This document shows positions 1 to 7,879 of a DNA stretch of 64,000 nucleotides, piece after piece. This DNA comes from Eubacteriales bacterium (lineage in GTDB: Bacteria > Bacillota > Clostridia > Acetivibrionales > JANLFN01): positions 17,773 through 81,772 of the forward strand of contig JANLFN010000014.1 of NCBI GenBank assembly GCA_024655885.1. The letters are read 5' to 3'. The translations under genes were made by a program, and so were the position numbers. Each line of letters starts with the position of its first letter. The first letter of the stretch is position 1. Below the pieces are notes generated by a model that had not been told where the DNA came from, did no database searches, and was given only the letters and a program-made list of their open reading frames with translations.

Positions 1-30
1 GCGCTGCTGGACTTGAAAGGAGGATGGCAG

Positions 31-165
31 GTGGAAGCAGAAGAGAAAACAGATATTCAGTATCTACTCAGCAGGCATTTGTTAAAGCAGCTTCTGGAGA
101 AGGGATTGATAAACCGGCAGGAATTCGAGGCCATCGACCGGGAGAACCAAAAGACCTTCAAATAG
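31..165 (+). CDS. SHOCT-like small protein next to serine recombinases
   Basis: A 44-residue protein starting at GTG. AAAGGAGG at 16-23 lies 7 nt before the GTG; the overlapping ATG at 24 touches the ribosome site and cannot be the start. The short helical sequence, with LLSRHLLKQLLEKGLI and NRQEFEAIDREN, matches the small SHOCT-type proteins that sit just upstream of large serine recombinases in Clostridial integrative elements. Their function is not established. The gene points toward the recombinases at 1113 and 2758 but is now separated from them by a two-gene cassette. Confidence 0.7.
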   Translation: MEAEEKTDIQYLLSRHLLKQLLEKGLINRQEFEAIDRENQKTFK

Positions 166-172
166 CATTAAT

Positions 173-207
173 GACTTGCCATGAGGCGATTTCAGAGGTA
201 ACATGTG
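173..207 (+). repeat. 35-bp imperfect direct repeat, left copy
   Basis: This 35-bp stretch matches 1048-1082 at 29 of 35 positions. The last 15 bases (193-207, CAGAGGTAACATGTG) are identical to 1068-1082. The copy lies just after the SHOCT gene. Together the two copies bracket the DUF6809/SymE cassette. Confidence 0.75.
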
Positions 208-224
208 CAGAAGGAAATTAAATA

Positions 225-340
225 AGGCCGCCATGTCTTCCGGGTGTCGCAACCACCCGTAAGCCTATGCAGGTAACGCAGGTACCTAACACAGACAGCT
301 TTTGCTGCCAAAGCGACCCTGTTTATATTATACTTTACGC
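225..340 (+). other. gene-free stretch with small hairpins, possible structured RNA
   Basis: No gene is visible between about 210 and 449. Two perfect hairpins stand close together: CGGGTG/CACCCG at 241-259 with a 7-nt loop, and CAGC-TTTT-GCTG at 296-307. They are followed by an intrinsic terminator at 367. The order hairpins, terminator, gene would suit a leader RNA or an antisense RNA for the SymE cassette. I do not recognise a known riboswitch class, so this stays a low-confidence call. Confidence 0.25.
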
Positions 341-366
341 TGTTCATTTTCACAATGATATAACAG

Positions 367-409
367 GGCGCAGTGTAGGATTATCACAAATCCTGCAGTG
401 CGCCTTTTT
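367..409 (+). terminator. intrinsic terminator or attenuator before the DUF6809 gene
   Basis: A 16-bp stem pairs GGCGCAGTGTAGGATT at 367-382 with the arm ending GTGCGCC near 403. It has one G:G mismatch and one wobble, a short AT-rich loop, and a T run right after. It lies about 40 bp before the DUF6809 start, so it could end a short upstream RNA or attenuate the cassette. Confidence 0.7.
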
Positions 410-449
410 CAATTTCCTTTCAAAAATATTTTGAAAGGGGTCTTATATC

Positions 450-764
450 ATGTGCAGCATTCCTAAAAGCTTTGATGAAGCCTTCAAGGGCTTTATCTCC
501 AAACGGGTATTAGAAGAACTGAGCCAGTGCCTTTCCGCCGACGGGAGGTACAGGAGGGTAAGCTCGGAAATTGACACGCTGGAGGATAAAATCAAGGAAA
601 TTATACCTCCGGAACAAAACAAGGAGTTCGGGACGCTCTTTGAAAGGTTTGACAATCTTTATGGACAGCTTGAAAGCATTATCGCGGACATCATGTATAT
701 GCAAGGGATGAGGGACGGCTACAGGTTGTGCAGCATTCTCCTGCTTGAAGAGAAAGGGGACTGA
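450..764 (+). CDS. DUF6809 family protein
   Basis: A 104-residue soluble, helix-rich protein with no membrane segment or signal peptide. The central stretch (SSEIDTLEDKIKEI) and the end (MQGMRDGYRLCSILLLE) fit the DUF6809 family, which is common in Clostridial mobile elements and has no known role. GAAAGGGG upstream serves as ribosome site. It ends 5 bp before the SymE-like gene, so the two form a small operon, and both lie inside the repeat-flanked cassette between the SHOCT gene and the recombinases. Confidence 0.6.
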   Translation: MCSIPKSFDEAFKGFISKRVLEELSQCLSADGRYRRVSSEIDTLEDKIKEIIPPEQNKEFGTLFERFDNLYGQLESIIADIMYMQGMRDGYRLCSILLLEEKGD

Positions 765-769
765 GCTTT

Positions 770-976
770 ATGGGAAAAAGGACATTAACGGTGGTTGGCC
801 AGTCTGCCTATAACTATAAGGAAGCGCCCACCATACGGTTGCATGGAAGGTGGCTGGAGGGCCTTGGCTTCAAGGTGGGAGAAAAGGTTACCGTAGAGGA
901 AGAGTACGGACGCTTGATTGTATCCCGGGTTGAGTGTGACCAGGAACCCGGTGTGAGGAAGAAAAAGAAAAGATAG
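770..976 (+). CDS. SymE family toxin-like protein
   Basis: A 68-residue protein. Residues 18-50 carry the SymE/AbrB-like fold signature: APTIRLHGRWLEGLGFKVGE followed by KVTVEEEYGRLIV. In E. coli, SymE is an SOS-induced toxin controlled by the antisense RNA SymR. Clostridial relatives often lie in mobile elements and their toxicity is mostly untested. The tail is strongly basic (RKKKKR), which fits nucleic-acid binding. It is translated with the DUF6809 gene, whose stop is 5 bp upstream. No antitoxin gene is visible; the hairpin region at 225-410 is the only RNA candidate nearby. Confidence 0.7.
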   Translation: MGKRTLTVVGQSAYNYKEAPTIRLHGRWLEGLGFKVGEKVTVEEEYGRLIVSRVECDQEPGVRKKKKR

Positions 977-1047
977 GAATATGAAGAGGCTTGGGGAGCA
1001 CCCAGGCCATATTTTTTGCCCGTAAAAATATGTTCCCGCAAGGGATT

Positions 1048-1082
1048 AACTTGCTTTGAGGCGGTGACAGAGGTAACATGTG
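1048..1082 (+). repeat. 35-bp imperfect direct repeat, right copy
   Basis: Matches 173-207 (29/35, last 15 bases identical). It ends about 30 bp before the start of the first recombinase gene. See the left copy. Confidence 0.75.
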
Positions 1083-1112
1083 ACACTGACCTTGGAAGGG
1101 AGGGAGAAGCAA

Positions 1113-2744
1113 ATGAAGAAGGTTACAGCAATAGCGGCAAAAACGAGGGAAGAAATTCAGGGCAGGCCGCAAGAAGCAAGGCTTAGGGTTTGCGCTTACT
1201 GCAGGGTCAGTTCAGATTCCAGCGGGCAGATGGAATCCTTTAATACGCAAGTGGCCTATTATACTGGATATATTAACAACAGACCGGAATGGGAGCTTGC
1301 CGGGATATATGCCGATGGCGGCATTTCCGGGACAGGCAGGGAGCTACGCACAGAGTTCAACAGGCTGCTGAAGGATTGTGAACATGGCGAAATCGATTTG
1401 ATTATAACAAAATCCATTTCAAGGTTTGCAAGAAATACAGCGGACTGCCTGGAGGCGGTGCGCTTCCTTAAAAGCCTTGGCGTGGCGGTGTATTTTGAAA
1501 GAGAAAACATCAACACCATGGACGCGGAAAGCGAACTGATATTAAGCATACTTTCGAGCATAGCGCAGGAGGAGAGCCGCAGTATATCGGAAAACATCCG
1601 CTGGTCGGTGCAGAAAAGGTTCAGGCGGGGGAAGGTACGGGTAACCACTTCCCGGTTCCTTGGATATGACAGCGACGAAAGGGGTGAACTGGTGATAAAC
1701 CCTGTTGAAGCAGAAATTGTAAAAAGAATTTTCAAAGAATATATTGCCGGTAATAGTATCCGCGATATTAAAAGAGGCCTTGAAGGTGACGGTATTAAGA
1801 CGGTTACAGGACTTGACAAGTGGCCGGAGGCAACCTTGAGAAGTATTCTGACCAACGAGAAGTATTATGGCGACGCCCTGCTTCAGAAAACTTATACTCC
1901 GGATTATTTGACCCATAAAAAGAAAAAGAACAAGGGTGAGATACCCCTGTACCATGTGAAGGGCAACCATGAACCTATCATATCCAAAGAGGATTTTGAA
2001 CGGGTGCAAAAGCTTATGGCAGAGCGGGCGGCTGAGTATGGAAATCTGCCGGAGCAAAGAGAGAAGTACGCCAAGCAGTATGCTTTCAGTGGAAGGATAT
2101 TCTGCGGAAGCTGTGGAGCTGCCTTCAAGCGCAGGACATGGAACAGTAAATTACGCAGTAAACAAATCGTATGGCAGTGCAGCACATATATAAAGGAAGG
2201 GAAAGCACACTGCAGTATGAAAGCGCTGGATGACATTACACTGAAAAAGGTATTTTTAAGGGCTTTCAACCGGCTTTACAAAAACAAGGAAGCTATTTTA
2301 AAGCCTTTTATGGAGAATGTGCAAAATGCACTGCTTGATGAGCTAAAGAGCGAGCCTGTAAAAGCTATTGATGCAAGTCTTGAAGACATTACCGAGCAGA
2401 TGAAGCAGCTCATCCGCCTGCAAATTAAAGAGGATATTGAGCCTGAGGTATTTCAGAGTGAATACAGGAAGCTGAAAGCCGAGCTTGATAGATTAAGAAA
2501 AGAAAGAAACAGCATCGGCTGGGTGGATGACAGGCGTGAGGAGATACTGAAACGTACAGAAAAGATTTACGATTATCTTCAGGGCATGGAAGATATGCTG
2601 ACGGAATTTGACGATGACGTTTTTAAAGCGTTGGTGGAGCGCATTCTGGTTATATCGCCCACCCACCTCAAATTTGAACTTAAGAACAGACTTGTACTTG
2701 AGGAGAAGTTTATAAAGAAAAAAGGGATACATGGCTTACAGTAA
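1113..2744 (+). CDS. Large serine recombinase (first of a tandem pair)
   Basis: A 543-residue site-specific recombinase. The resolvase domain is at the N terminus; RVCAYCRVSSDSSGQ carries the catalytic serine near residue 33, followed by IITKSISRFARNT. Next come the recombinase domain and a zinc ribbon (FCGSCGAAF, then a second Cys cluster ending HCSMKAL), then a long coiled coil (about residues 400-490) typical of large serine integrases. The ATG at 1113 is chosen because GGAAGGGAGGG lies 8 nt upstream; the in-frame ATG at 1080 lacks a site. It overlaps the ribosome site of the second recombinase. Tandem pairs of this type integrate and excise Clostridial conjugative elements. Confidence 0.93.
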   Translation: MKKVTAIAAKTREEIQGRPQEARLRVCAYCRVSSDSSGQMESFNTQVAYYTGYINNRPEWELAGIYADGGISGTGRELRTEFNRLLKDCEHGEIDLIITKSISRFARNTADCLEAVRFLKSLGVAVYFERENINTMDAESELILSILSSIAQEESRSISENIRWSVQKRFRRGKVRVTTSRFLGYDSDERGELVINPVEAEIVKRIFKEYIAGNSIRDIKRGLEGDGIKTVTGLDKWPEATLRSILTNEKYYGDALLQKTYTPDYLTHKKKKNKGEIPLYHVKGNHEPIISKEDFERVQKLMAERAAEYGNLPEQREKYAKQYAFSGRIFCGSCGAAFKRRTWNSKLRSKQIVWQCSTYIKEGKAHCSMKALDDITLKKVFLRAFNRLYKNKEAILKPFMENVQNALLDELKSEPVKAIDASLEDITEQMKQLIRLQIKEDIEPEVFQSEYRKLKAELDRLRKERNSIGWVDDRREEILKRTEKIYDYLQGMEDMLTEFDDDVFKALVERILVISPTHLKFELKNRLVLEEKFIKKKGIHGLQ

Positions 2745-2757
2745 GGAGGTTAAGGTT

Positions 2758-4359
2758 ATGAGCAAGGTGGTATCGGTTATTCCTGCAAAACCGATTCAGG
2801 CAATAAAAGGCTTGCGGCTTCAGGCAAAAAAACGGGTTTGCGCCTATTGCCGCGTAAGTACCGATACTGAAGAACAGCTTTCAAGCTACGAGGCGCAAGT
2901 AACCTATTATGAGGATTATATCAAAAAGCGCCCGGATTGGGAGTTTGCAGGCATATATGCGGATGAAGGGATCACAGGGACTAACACAAAAAACAGAGTG
3001 GAATTTAAAAGAATGATAGATGACTGCATGGTTGGCAGAATTGACCTGATTATTACAAAGTCTATTTCGAGGTTTGCCAGAAACACACTGGATTGTCTTA
3101 AATATGTGCGTATCTTGAAGGAGAAGGGTATAGCGGTATATTTCGAGAAGGAAAACATCGATACCCTGGATACCAAAGGGGAAGTTTTGCTGACCATACT
3201 TTCGTCCCTGGCACAGGATGAGTCGAGGTCGATCTCAGAAAACAGCCGGTGGGGGATTGTACGAAGGTTCCAGCAGGGCAAGGTCAGGGTCAACCACAAA
3301 AAGTTCATGGGCTATGACAAGGATGAAAATGGAGAGCTGGTGATAAATGAAAAGGAAGCGGAAATTGTCCGGCGGGTTTTTGAAGAATACTTGAAGGGCA
3401 AAAGCTGCTACAAAATTGCTGAAGGTCTTGAAACAGATGGCATCCTTACAGCGACAGGTGGAAGGAAGTGGCATGAATCGGTCATCAAAAAAATGCTGCA
3501 AAATGAGAAATATGCCGGGGATGCCCTTTTGCAGAAAACGATAACGGTCGACTTTCTCACTCATAAGCGAATCATAAACAAGGGGCATGTACAGCAATAT
3601 TATGTGGAAAACAGCCATCCTTCCATTATATCAAAGGAAACATTTGAGAGGGCGCAACAGGAAATGGAGCGGAGGCGCAAGCTGAGAGGGGTCACCGATG
3701 AAAACCGCAGTAGGCACAGCAATAAATATGCCTTTTCAGGGAAGATTACCTGCGGTGAGTGCGGTTCGCGGTTCAGACGGATCCGCTGGGGCCAGGGGGA
3801 AAAGTATAAAAAGTATGTGTGGATTTGCAGGAACCGGGATGAAAAGGGGCCGGAAGGCTGCAGCATGAAGGCGGTAGATGAAGAAAAACTGAAAAAAGCC
3901 TTTGTCAGAATGGTTAACAAGCAGATAAAGGATACTGACAAGTTTATATCAAGAATGCTTGAGAATATAGAAAAAGTTTTTGCGGAGAGGGCCAATTCTG
4001 TTGATGTTGATGCTATTGATAAGCGGTTGGACGAGCTCCGGGAAGAAATGGAGCGGCTTGTGAAGCTCAATGTTAAGGCCAATCTTGACGCGGATATTTA
4101 CGGCGAGGAATATGCCAGGATAACTGGAGAGATGGAGGAGCTAAGGCAGCAACGTTCGGCCTTTACTCAGGCAGAGTTTAAGCGGAAAGATACCCTTGCA
4201 AGGGTTAGGGAGATAGAAAAAATGCTTAGGGGACAGGAAATTGTGAAGGAGTTTGATGAGGATTTGTTTGCGGCACTAGTGGAGCAGATACGGGTAAAAT
4301 CGCTGGTTGAGGTGGTGTTTGTGTTGAAGGCAGGTCTTGAGGTAAGAGAGATATTGTAA
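2758..4359 (+). CDS. Large serine recombinase (second of a tandem pair)
   Basis: A 533-residue paralogue of the preceding recombinase. It has RVCAYCRVSTDTEEQ with the catalytic serine near residue 34, IITKSISRFARNT, the zinc ribbon (ITCGECGSRFRRI ... GCSMKAV) and a C-terminal coiled coil. TAAGGAGG at 2742-2749 overlaps the stop of the upstream gene and sits 8 nt before the ATG at 2758, so the two are translationally coupled and probably act together. The pair likely marks the 3' end of an integrative element whose other genes lie left of the window. Confidence 0.93.
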   Translation: MSKVVSVIPAKPIQAIKGLRLQAKKRVCAYCRVSTDTEEQLSSYEAQVTYYEDYIKKRPDWEFAGIYADEGITGTNTKNRVEFKRMIDDCMVGRIDLIITKSISRFARNTLDCLKYVRILKEKGIAVYFEKENIDTLDTKGEVLLTILSSLAQDESRSISENSRWGIVRRFQQGKVRVNHKKFMGYDKDENGELVINEKEAEIVRRVFEEYLKGKSCYKIAEGLETDGILTATGGRKWHESVIKKMLQNEKYAGDALLQKTITVDFLTHKRIINKGHVQQYYVENSHPSIISKETFERAQQEMERRRKLRGVTDENRSRHSNKYAFSGKITCGECGSRFRRIRWGQGEKYKKYVWICRNRDEKGPEGCSMKAVDEEKLKKAFVRMVNKQIKDTDKFISRMLENIEKVFAERANSVDVDAIDKRLDELREEMERLVKLNVKANLDADIYGEEYARITGEMEELRQQRSAFTQAEFKRKDTLARVREIEKMLRGQEIVKEFDEDLFAALVEQIRVKSLVEVVFVLKAGLEVREIL

Positions 4360-4365
4360 TATCTC
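4348..4365. repeat. perfect inverted repeat at the end of the recombinase gene
   Basis: GAGATATT-gt-AATATCTC spans the stop codon of the second recombinase. No T run follows, so it is not a standard terminator. It could be a recombinase binding site at an element end or chance in AT-rich DNA. Confidence 0.35.
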
Positions 4366-4383
4366 AAAATAACATGATAATTA

Positions 4384-4392
4384 TGGTATAAT
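4384..4392 (+). promoter_or_regulatory. extended -10 promoter of the immunity-like gene
   Basis: TGG-TATAAT gives a perfect -10 box (4387-4392) with the extended TG motif; the -35 region is weak. It lies 46 bp before the ATG at 4438. Confidence 0.5.
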
Positions 4393-4437
4393 ACGGTTAT
4401 ATGAAACGCGTAATACCCACCGATTGGAGGTGTGCGT

Positions 4438-4965
4438 ATGCCAAAAGCACGAAAGATGTTGAGTGACTGGGATGCACTGTATCTCCAGGCGCTGGTGAAA
4501 TTAATTGAAACGCAGAGCAAGGCAACGCTTGTAAATTGGGCAGTTGATTATGCCGAGCGAGTAATTTTGCCGCTGTGGAGCAAATACTATCCGGATGACC
4601 TGCGTCCTCAAAACGCGCTGAATGCCGCCCGCAAGTGGCTGTCGGGTAAAATAAAGTTACCGCAGGCAAAAGCAGCAATACTTGACTGCCATGCGGCCGC
4701 TCGTGAGGCAGACGGAAATCCTGTTGCACAGGCGGCGGCGAGAGCAATCGGTCAGTCTGCGTCGACTATCCACTCAGCAAGGCACTGTATTGGACTGCCG
4801 CTATACGGGGCAATAGCGGTTGCCTATGACACGCTTGGAATAAAGGTTCCATGGGCGCAGATGGAGGAATGCGCTGCCGACGAGTGTGGACGTATGCTTG
4901 ACGCGCTGCGTGATGTTGCTGTGGAGAACGAACCAAACCCGGCGAAAATCGACTGGAAATGCTGA
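4438..4965 (+). CDS. Imm5-like putative immunity protein
   Basis: A 175-residue soluble, Ala-rich helical protein. The start MPKARKMLSDWDALYLQ and the later block ARAIGQSASTIHSARHCIGL resemble the family annotated as Imm-5-like putative immunity proteins, found singly in many bacteria and thought to protect against polymorphic toxins. GGAGG at 4426-4430 is 7 nt before the ATG. No toxin gene is next to it, so it is an orphan here and its role is an inference from family resemblance. It follows the recombinase operon with its own promoter. Confidence 0.6.
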   Translation: MPKARKMLSDWDALYLQALVKLIETQSKATLVNWAVDYAERVILPLWSKYYPDDLRPQNALNAARKWLSGKIKLPQAKAAILDCHAAAREADGNPVAQAAARAIGQSASTIHSARHCIGLPLYGAIAVAYDTLGIKVPWAQMEECAADECGRMLDALRDVAVENEPNPAKIDWKC

Positions 4966-5020
4966 GTATGAGCCATCGGAGGCCGGGACATTTGATGTTA
5001 AAATGATTAGGGGTGATGTT

Positions 5021-5110
5021 ATGGACAGTTTTGTAAAATTATATATAACGGTCAAAAAAGTTTGCAATCCAATTAACGATTTTTACCTGTCGGCAGAACT
5101 CTCTCCCTAA
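5021..5110 (+). CDS. possible 29-residue peptide
   Basis: ATG at 5021 has AGGGGTGAT about 8 nt upstream and opens a 29-codon frame ending at 5110. I see no family. It may be a remnant, since the frame stays open upstream past its ATG. The rest of 4966-5289 holds only AT-rich sequence and a hairpin (GAGGAA/TTCCTC, about 5240-5268) in front of the arr gene. Confidence 0.2.
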   Translation: MDSFVKLYITVKKVCNPINDFYLSAELSP

Positions 5111-5289
5111 TTTAATTATAGCATGCATTTAATGGAAGAAATAGACTGTTTATTTTTGTGCCCTTCCGCTAAAATATTGTATAAATAATGGTCAGAAGTG
5201 GCTTGCTTCAAAGGCTAAACAAGCTATTTATTAATGCTCGAGGAACAGATAATGGCAACAGCATTCCTCATGAAAGGAAGGGATAGGAA

Positions 5290-5724
5290 GTGCATATAAA
5301 GAACGAACAGACGCCGTCCAGACCATTGGACCCCGGGCCTTTCTACCACGGCACAAAAGCCGACTTAAAGCCCGGAGACTTGCTGAAACCTGGCTTTTGC
5401 TCTAACTATGGTGAGCGAAAGAAGGCCAACTTCGTGTATTTTACTGCAACCATGGATGCGGCTATATGGGGAGCAGAGCTTGCGGTTGGTGACAAAAAAG
5501 GTCGGATCTATCAAGTGGAGCCCACCGGTAACTTCGAGAATGATCCTAATTTGACTGATAAGAAATTCCCAGGAAATCCGACAAGGTCTTACCGCACCAA
5601 GCAACCGCTGCGAGTAGTGGGCGAAGTCTTGGAATGGGAGGGACATTCTCCGGAGGAACTCCAGAAAATGCGGGATCACCTTGACGAACTTAAACGGCTC
5701 GGCATCGAGGCGATTAACGATTGA
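5290..5724 (+). CDS. arr: Rifampin ADP-ribosyltransferase Arr
   Basis: A 144-residue enzyme that transfers ADP-ribose from NAD+ to the C23 hydroxyl of rifamycins and so inactivates them. GPFYHGTKADLKPGDLLKPG, ANFVYFTATMDAAIWGAEL and DPNLTDKKFPGNPTRSYRT are family hallmarks. His20, Tyr50 and Asp85 align by position with the active-site His19, Tyr49 and Asp84 of the M. smegmatis enzyme. The start is GTG, with GAAAGGAAGGG 7 nt upstream. Length and all key residues are intact, so it is probably functional. It forms a single-gene unit between a small upstream hairpin and a strong terminator. Confidence 0.93.
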   Translation: MHIKNEQTPSRPLDPGPFYHGTKADLKPGDLLKPGFCSNYGERKKANFVYFTATMDAAIWGAELAVGDKKGRIYQVEPTGNFENDPNLTDKKFPGNPTRSYRTKQPLRVVGEVLEWEGHSPEELQKMRDHLDELKRLGIEAIND

Positions 5725-5760
5725 CTGCGTGTCAAGGCCGATTGAAAATTGACCCACTCG

Positions 5761-5798
5761 AAAAAGCACTTCTTCGGGAGGGCTTTTTTTTTTTTTTG
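5761..5798 (+). terminator. intrinsic terminator of arr
   Basis: AAAAAGC-a-CTTC pairs with GGAG-g-GCTTTTT around a short loop, followed by about 14 T. Confidence 0.85.
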
Positions 5799-5814
5799 AC
5801 CAAATATTTATAGG

Positions 5815-5862
5815 CGATAAAAAACAATTAAAATTCGATAATAATTTATTGATAAACGATAA
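5815..5862 (+). promoter_or_regulatory. three CGATAA repeats spaced exactly 21 bp, with promoter
   Basis: CGATAA occurs at 5815, 5836 and 5857, each two helical turns apart. The third copy lies in the spacer of a promoter made of TTGATA (5849-5854) and TAAAAT (5871-5876). The gene cluster downstream encodes an XRE repressor, so an autoregulatory operator array is the natural reading. Confidence 0.55.
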
Positions 5863-5908
5863 AAATTTGTTAAAATCAAATCAATAAGCAATAAGTGGAG
5901 GTGCTTTT

Positions 5909-6388
5909 ATGCAACGAGAAACGCTCTTTTTAAAGATATCTGTCATCCTTATGGGGCTTCCTGTCTTCGCTTCATGTATTTATTTGTTGCCTGGCATAGC
6001 TGAATTTTTTGCAGAATTGAATCCAAAGTTGGCTTTTTTGCAATATCCCTTTTTAATCGGTTTGTATGTAACAGCGATAGTATTTTTCGCAGCGTTGTAC
6101 CAGGCTTTAAAACTATTGAGTTATATTGACAGGAACCAGGCGTTTTCGGACTTATCCGTAAAGGCGTTAAAGAATATAAAAACCTGTGCCCTTAGCATCG
6201 GTGGCTTATATGTGGCATTTATGCCGCTCTTATATCTCATGGCAGAGGCAGACGACGCTCCGGGAATGATACTGATCGGCTTGATTATTATTTTTGGCTG
6301 CCTGGTGATTGCTGTCTTTGCCGCTGTTCTTCAAAAATTGTTGAAAAAGGCCATAGACATAAAATCAGAAAACGATTTGACGATCTGA
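5909..6388 (+). CDS. DUF2975 membrane protein
   Basis: A 159-residue integral membrane protein with four predicted helices (about residues 7-27, 43-70, 92-112 and 118-145) and a cytoplasmic basic tail. The segment KLLSYIDRNQAFSDLSVKALKNIK is characteristic of DUF2975. TGGAGGTG precedes the ATG. DUF2975 genes are regularly followed by a small YozG-like XRE regulator, as here (gap of 10 bp). The function is unknown; a membrane sensor coupled to the regulator is a common proposal but unproven. Confidence 0.75.
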   Translation: MQRETLFLKISVILMGLPVFASCIYLLPGIAEFFAELNPKLAFLQYPFLIGLYVTAIVFFAALYQALKLLSYIDRNQAFSDLSVKALKNIKTCALSIGGLYVAFMPLLYLMAEADDAPGMILIGLIIIFGCLVIAVFAAVLQKLLKKAIDIKSENDLTI

Positions 6389-6398
6389 GGTGAATTAC

Positions 6399-6632
6399 AT
6401 GGCGATTACAATTAATATCGATGTGATGCTGGCCAAAAGGAAAATGAGCGTCACAGAACTTGCGCAGAGGGTTGGCATAACGATGGCTAATCTTTCCATA
6501 TTGAAAAACGGCAAGGCAAGAGCGATTCGGTTTTCCACACTGGAGGGGATTTGCAAGGCTCTGCAATGTCAGCCCGGAGATATTTTGGAATACAAAAGTG
6601 ACGAAGACAATCAGGAAGAAAGGGAGGTATAA
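6399..6632 (+). CDS. XRE-family (YozG-like) regulator
   Basis: A 77-residue helix-turn-helix protein. The HTH spans about residues 17-60 (SVTELAQRVGITMANLSILKN ... GICKALQCQPGDILEY), the compact Cro/C1 form of the YozG group. The ATG at 6399 has GAGGTG 6 nt upstream. It lies between the DUF2975 and DUF4153-type genes with gaps of 10 and 2 bp, so all three are one operon. It probably binds the CGATAA repeats at 5815-5862. Confidence 0.85.
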   Translation: MAITINIDVMLAKRKMSVTELAQRVGITMANLSILKNGKARAIRFSTLEGICKALQCQPGDILEYKSDEDNQEEREV

Positions 6633-6634
6633 CC

Positions 6635-7879
6635 ATGGATACCGGCAATCCGATTATTGAAAATATGGCTAACCCCCGTGAGCTGGAGCGAATGTTTAGA
6701 AAAGACCCCGAAGGTTTTAAAAAGGCATTCTCAGACGCTTGGAGACAAAACCCCGATTCGCAGGTTCTTGCCGTTTGGCATGAAAGATTGTATTTCCAAG
6801 AGACGGCAGGTACAGATAAAGCTCCCTGGCTCCGGAAAGATTTCTTAATCATGGGCCTTTTAGCGATTTTGGCCGGAGTAAGCACCAGAATACTTCTGCA
6901 CTTTGCCGAACAGCAGGCAATAGCCCCTATTAACCTTGTTTTTGGCATAATTCCCTTTATTGCTGCCTATTTTGTATACAATAATACCCCGAAAAAAAAT
7001 ATTCTTTGCACCCTTGCATCGTTATTCCTAATCGCCGGATTTTATCTTAATATGCTGCCCTTGGAGCATAAAGACAGTATTATCCTGGCTTATATGCATC
7101 TCCCCGTTTTCTTATGGGTATTATTGGGGCTTGCATTTACAGGAAATGAATATGGTTTAGGCAGTAGAAGATTAGCTTATCTTAAGTTTAATGGGGAATT
7201 CTTAATTCTCTACGTCATTATGGCAATCAGCGGAATGCTGCTGACAGCATTAACCACGCAGTTATTTAGGTTTGTCGGCATGGATATAAAGGAATTCTAT
7301 TTTAAAAATGTCGTTGTATTTGGTGCTGCGGCTCTCGCTGTTGTAGCTGCATACCTGGTATCAAGGAACCTTAAACTTGCTAAAAATATTGCGCCATATA
7401 TAGCCAAAATTTTTAGTCCTCTTGTACTGGCTACATTGCTGGTCTATCTTATAACGGCTATTTTGGTCGGAAAAAATCCATTCTTGGACCGTGATTTCCT
7501 CCTAGCCTTCAACGGAATACTCCTTAGTGTATTGGCCGTCACCATATTCTCCATTACAGAAAGTGGCACAGACGAGAAAAAGAACATTTCCGATTATATA
7601 AATTTTGCCCTGATTGTTCTTGCTCTTTTCATTGACAGTGTGGCTTTATCAGCCATATTGTTCAGGCTTTCTTCTTTCGGGATTACACCCAACAGAGTTG
7701 CTGTTTTAGGTGTAAACATACTTATCTGGGCCAATCTGATTTGGGTTATGCTCTCCTCTATGCGTTATCTGCGAAACAAAACCGGACTTTCAACGATCCA
7801 GGATGCCGTTACTAAGTATTTGCCGGTCTACGGGCTTTGGGCAGCTTTTGTTACATTTACTTTTCCTTTAATTTTTTAG
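6635..7879 (+). CDS. DUF4153-type polytopic membrane protein
   Basis: A 414-residue protein with a soluble N-terminal part of about 70 residues, then roughly ten hydrophobic helices from residue 72 to the C terminus. The last third (SDYINFALIVLALFIDSVAL, FGITPNRVAVLGVNILIWAN) fits DUF4153. It starts 2 bp after the XRE gene with AGGGAGGTA upstream, so it is translationally coupled. The function is unknown. The same three-gene order occurs in other Firmicutes, which suggests a membrane stress or envelope response unit. Confidence 0.65.
   Translation: MDTGNPIIENMANPRELERMFRKDPEGFKKAFSDAWRQNPDSQVLAVWHERLYFQETAGTDKAPWLRKDFLIMGLLAILAGVSTRILLHFAEQQAIAPINLVFGIIPFIAAYFVYNNTPKKNILCTLASLFLIAGFYLNMLPLEHKDSIILAYMHLPVFLWVLLGLAFTGNEYGLGSRRLAYLKFNGEFLILYVIMAISGMLLTALTTQLFRFVGMDIKEFYFKNVVVFGAAALAVVAAYLVSRNLKLAKNIAPYIAKIFSPLVLATLLVYLITAILVGKNPFLDRDFLLAFNGILLSVLAVTIFSITESGTDEKKNISDYINFALIVLALFIDSVALSAILFRLSSFGITPNRVAVLGVNILIWANLIWVMLSSMRYLRNKTGLSTIQDAVTKYLPVYGLWAAFVTFTFPLIF

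Noticed and set aside
24..221. 65-codon frame starting at ATG 24
   Set aside because: Its ATG touches the ribosome site. The SHOCT-like protein from GTG 31 in another frame has correct spacing and family resemblance.
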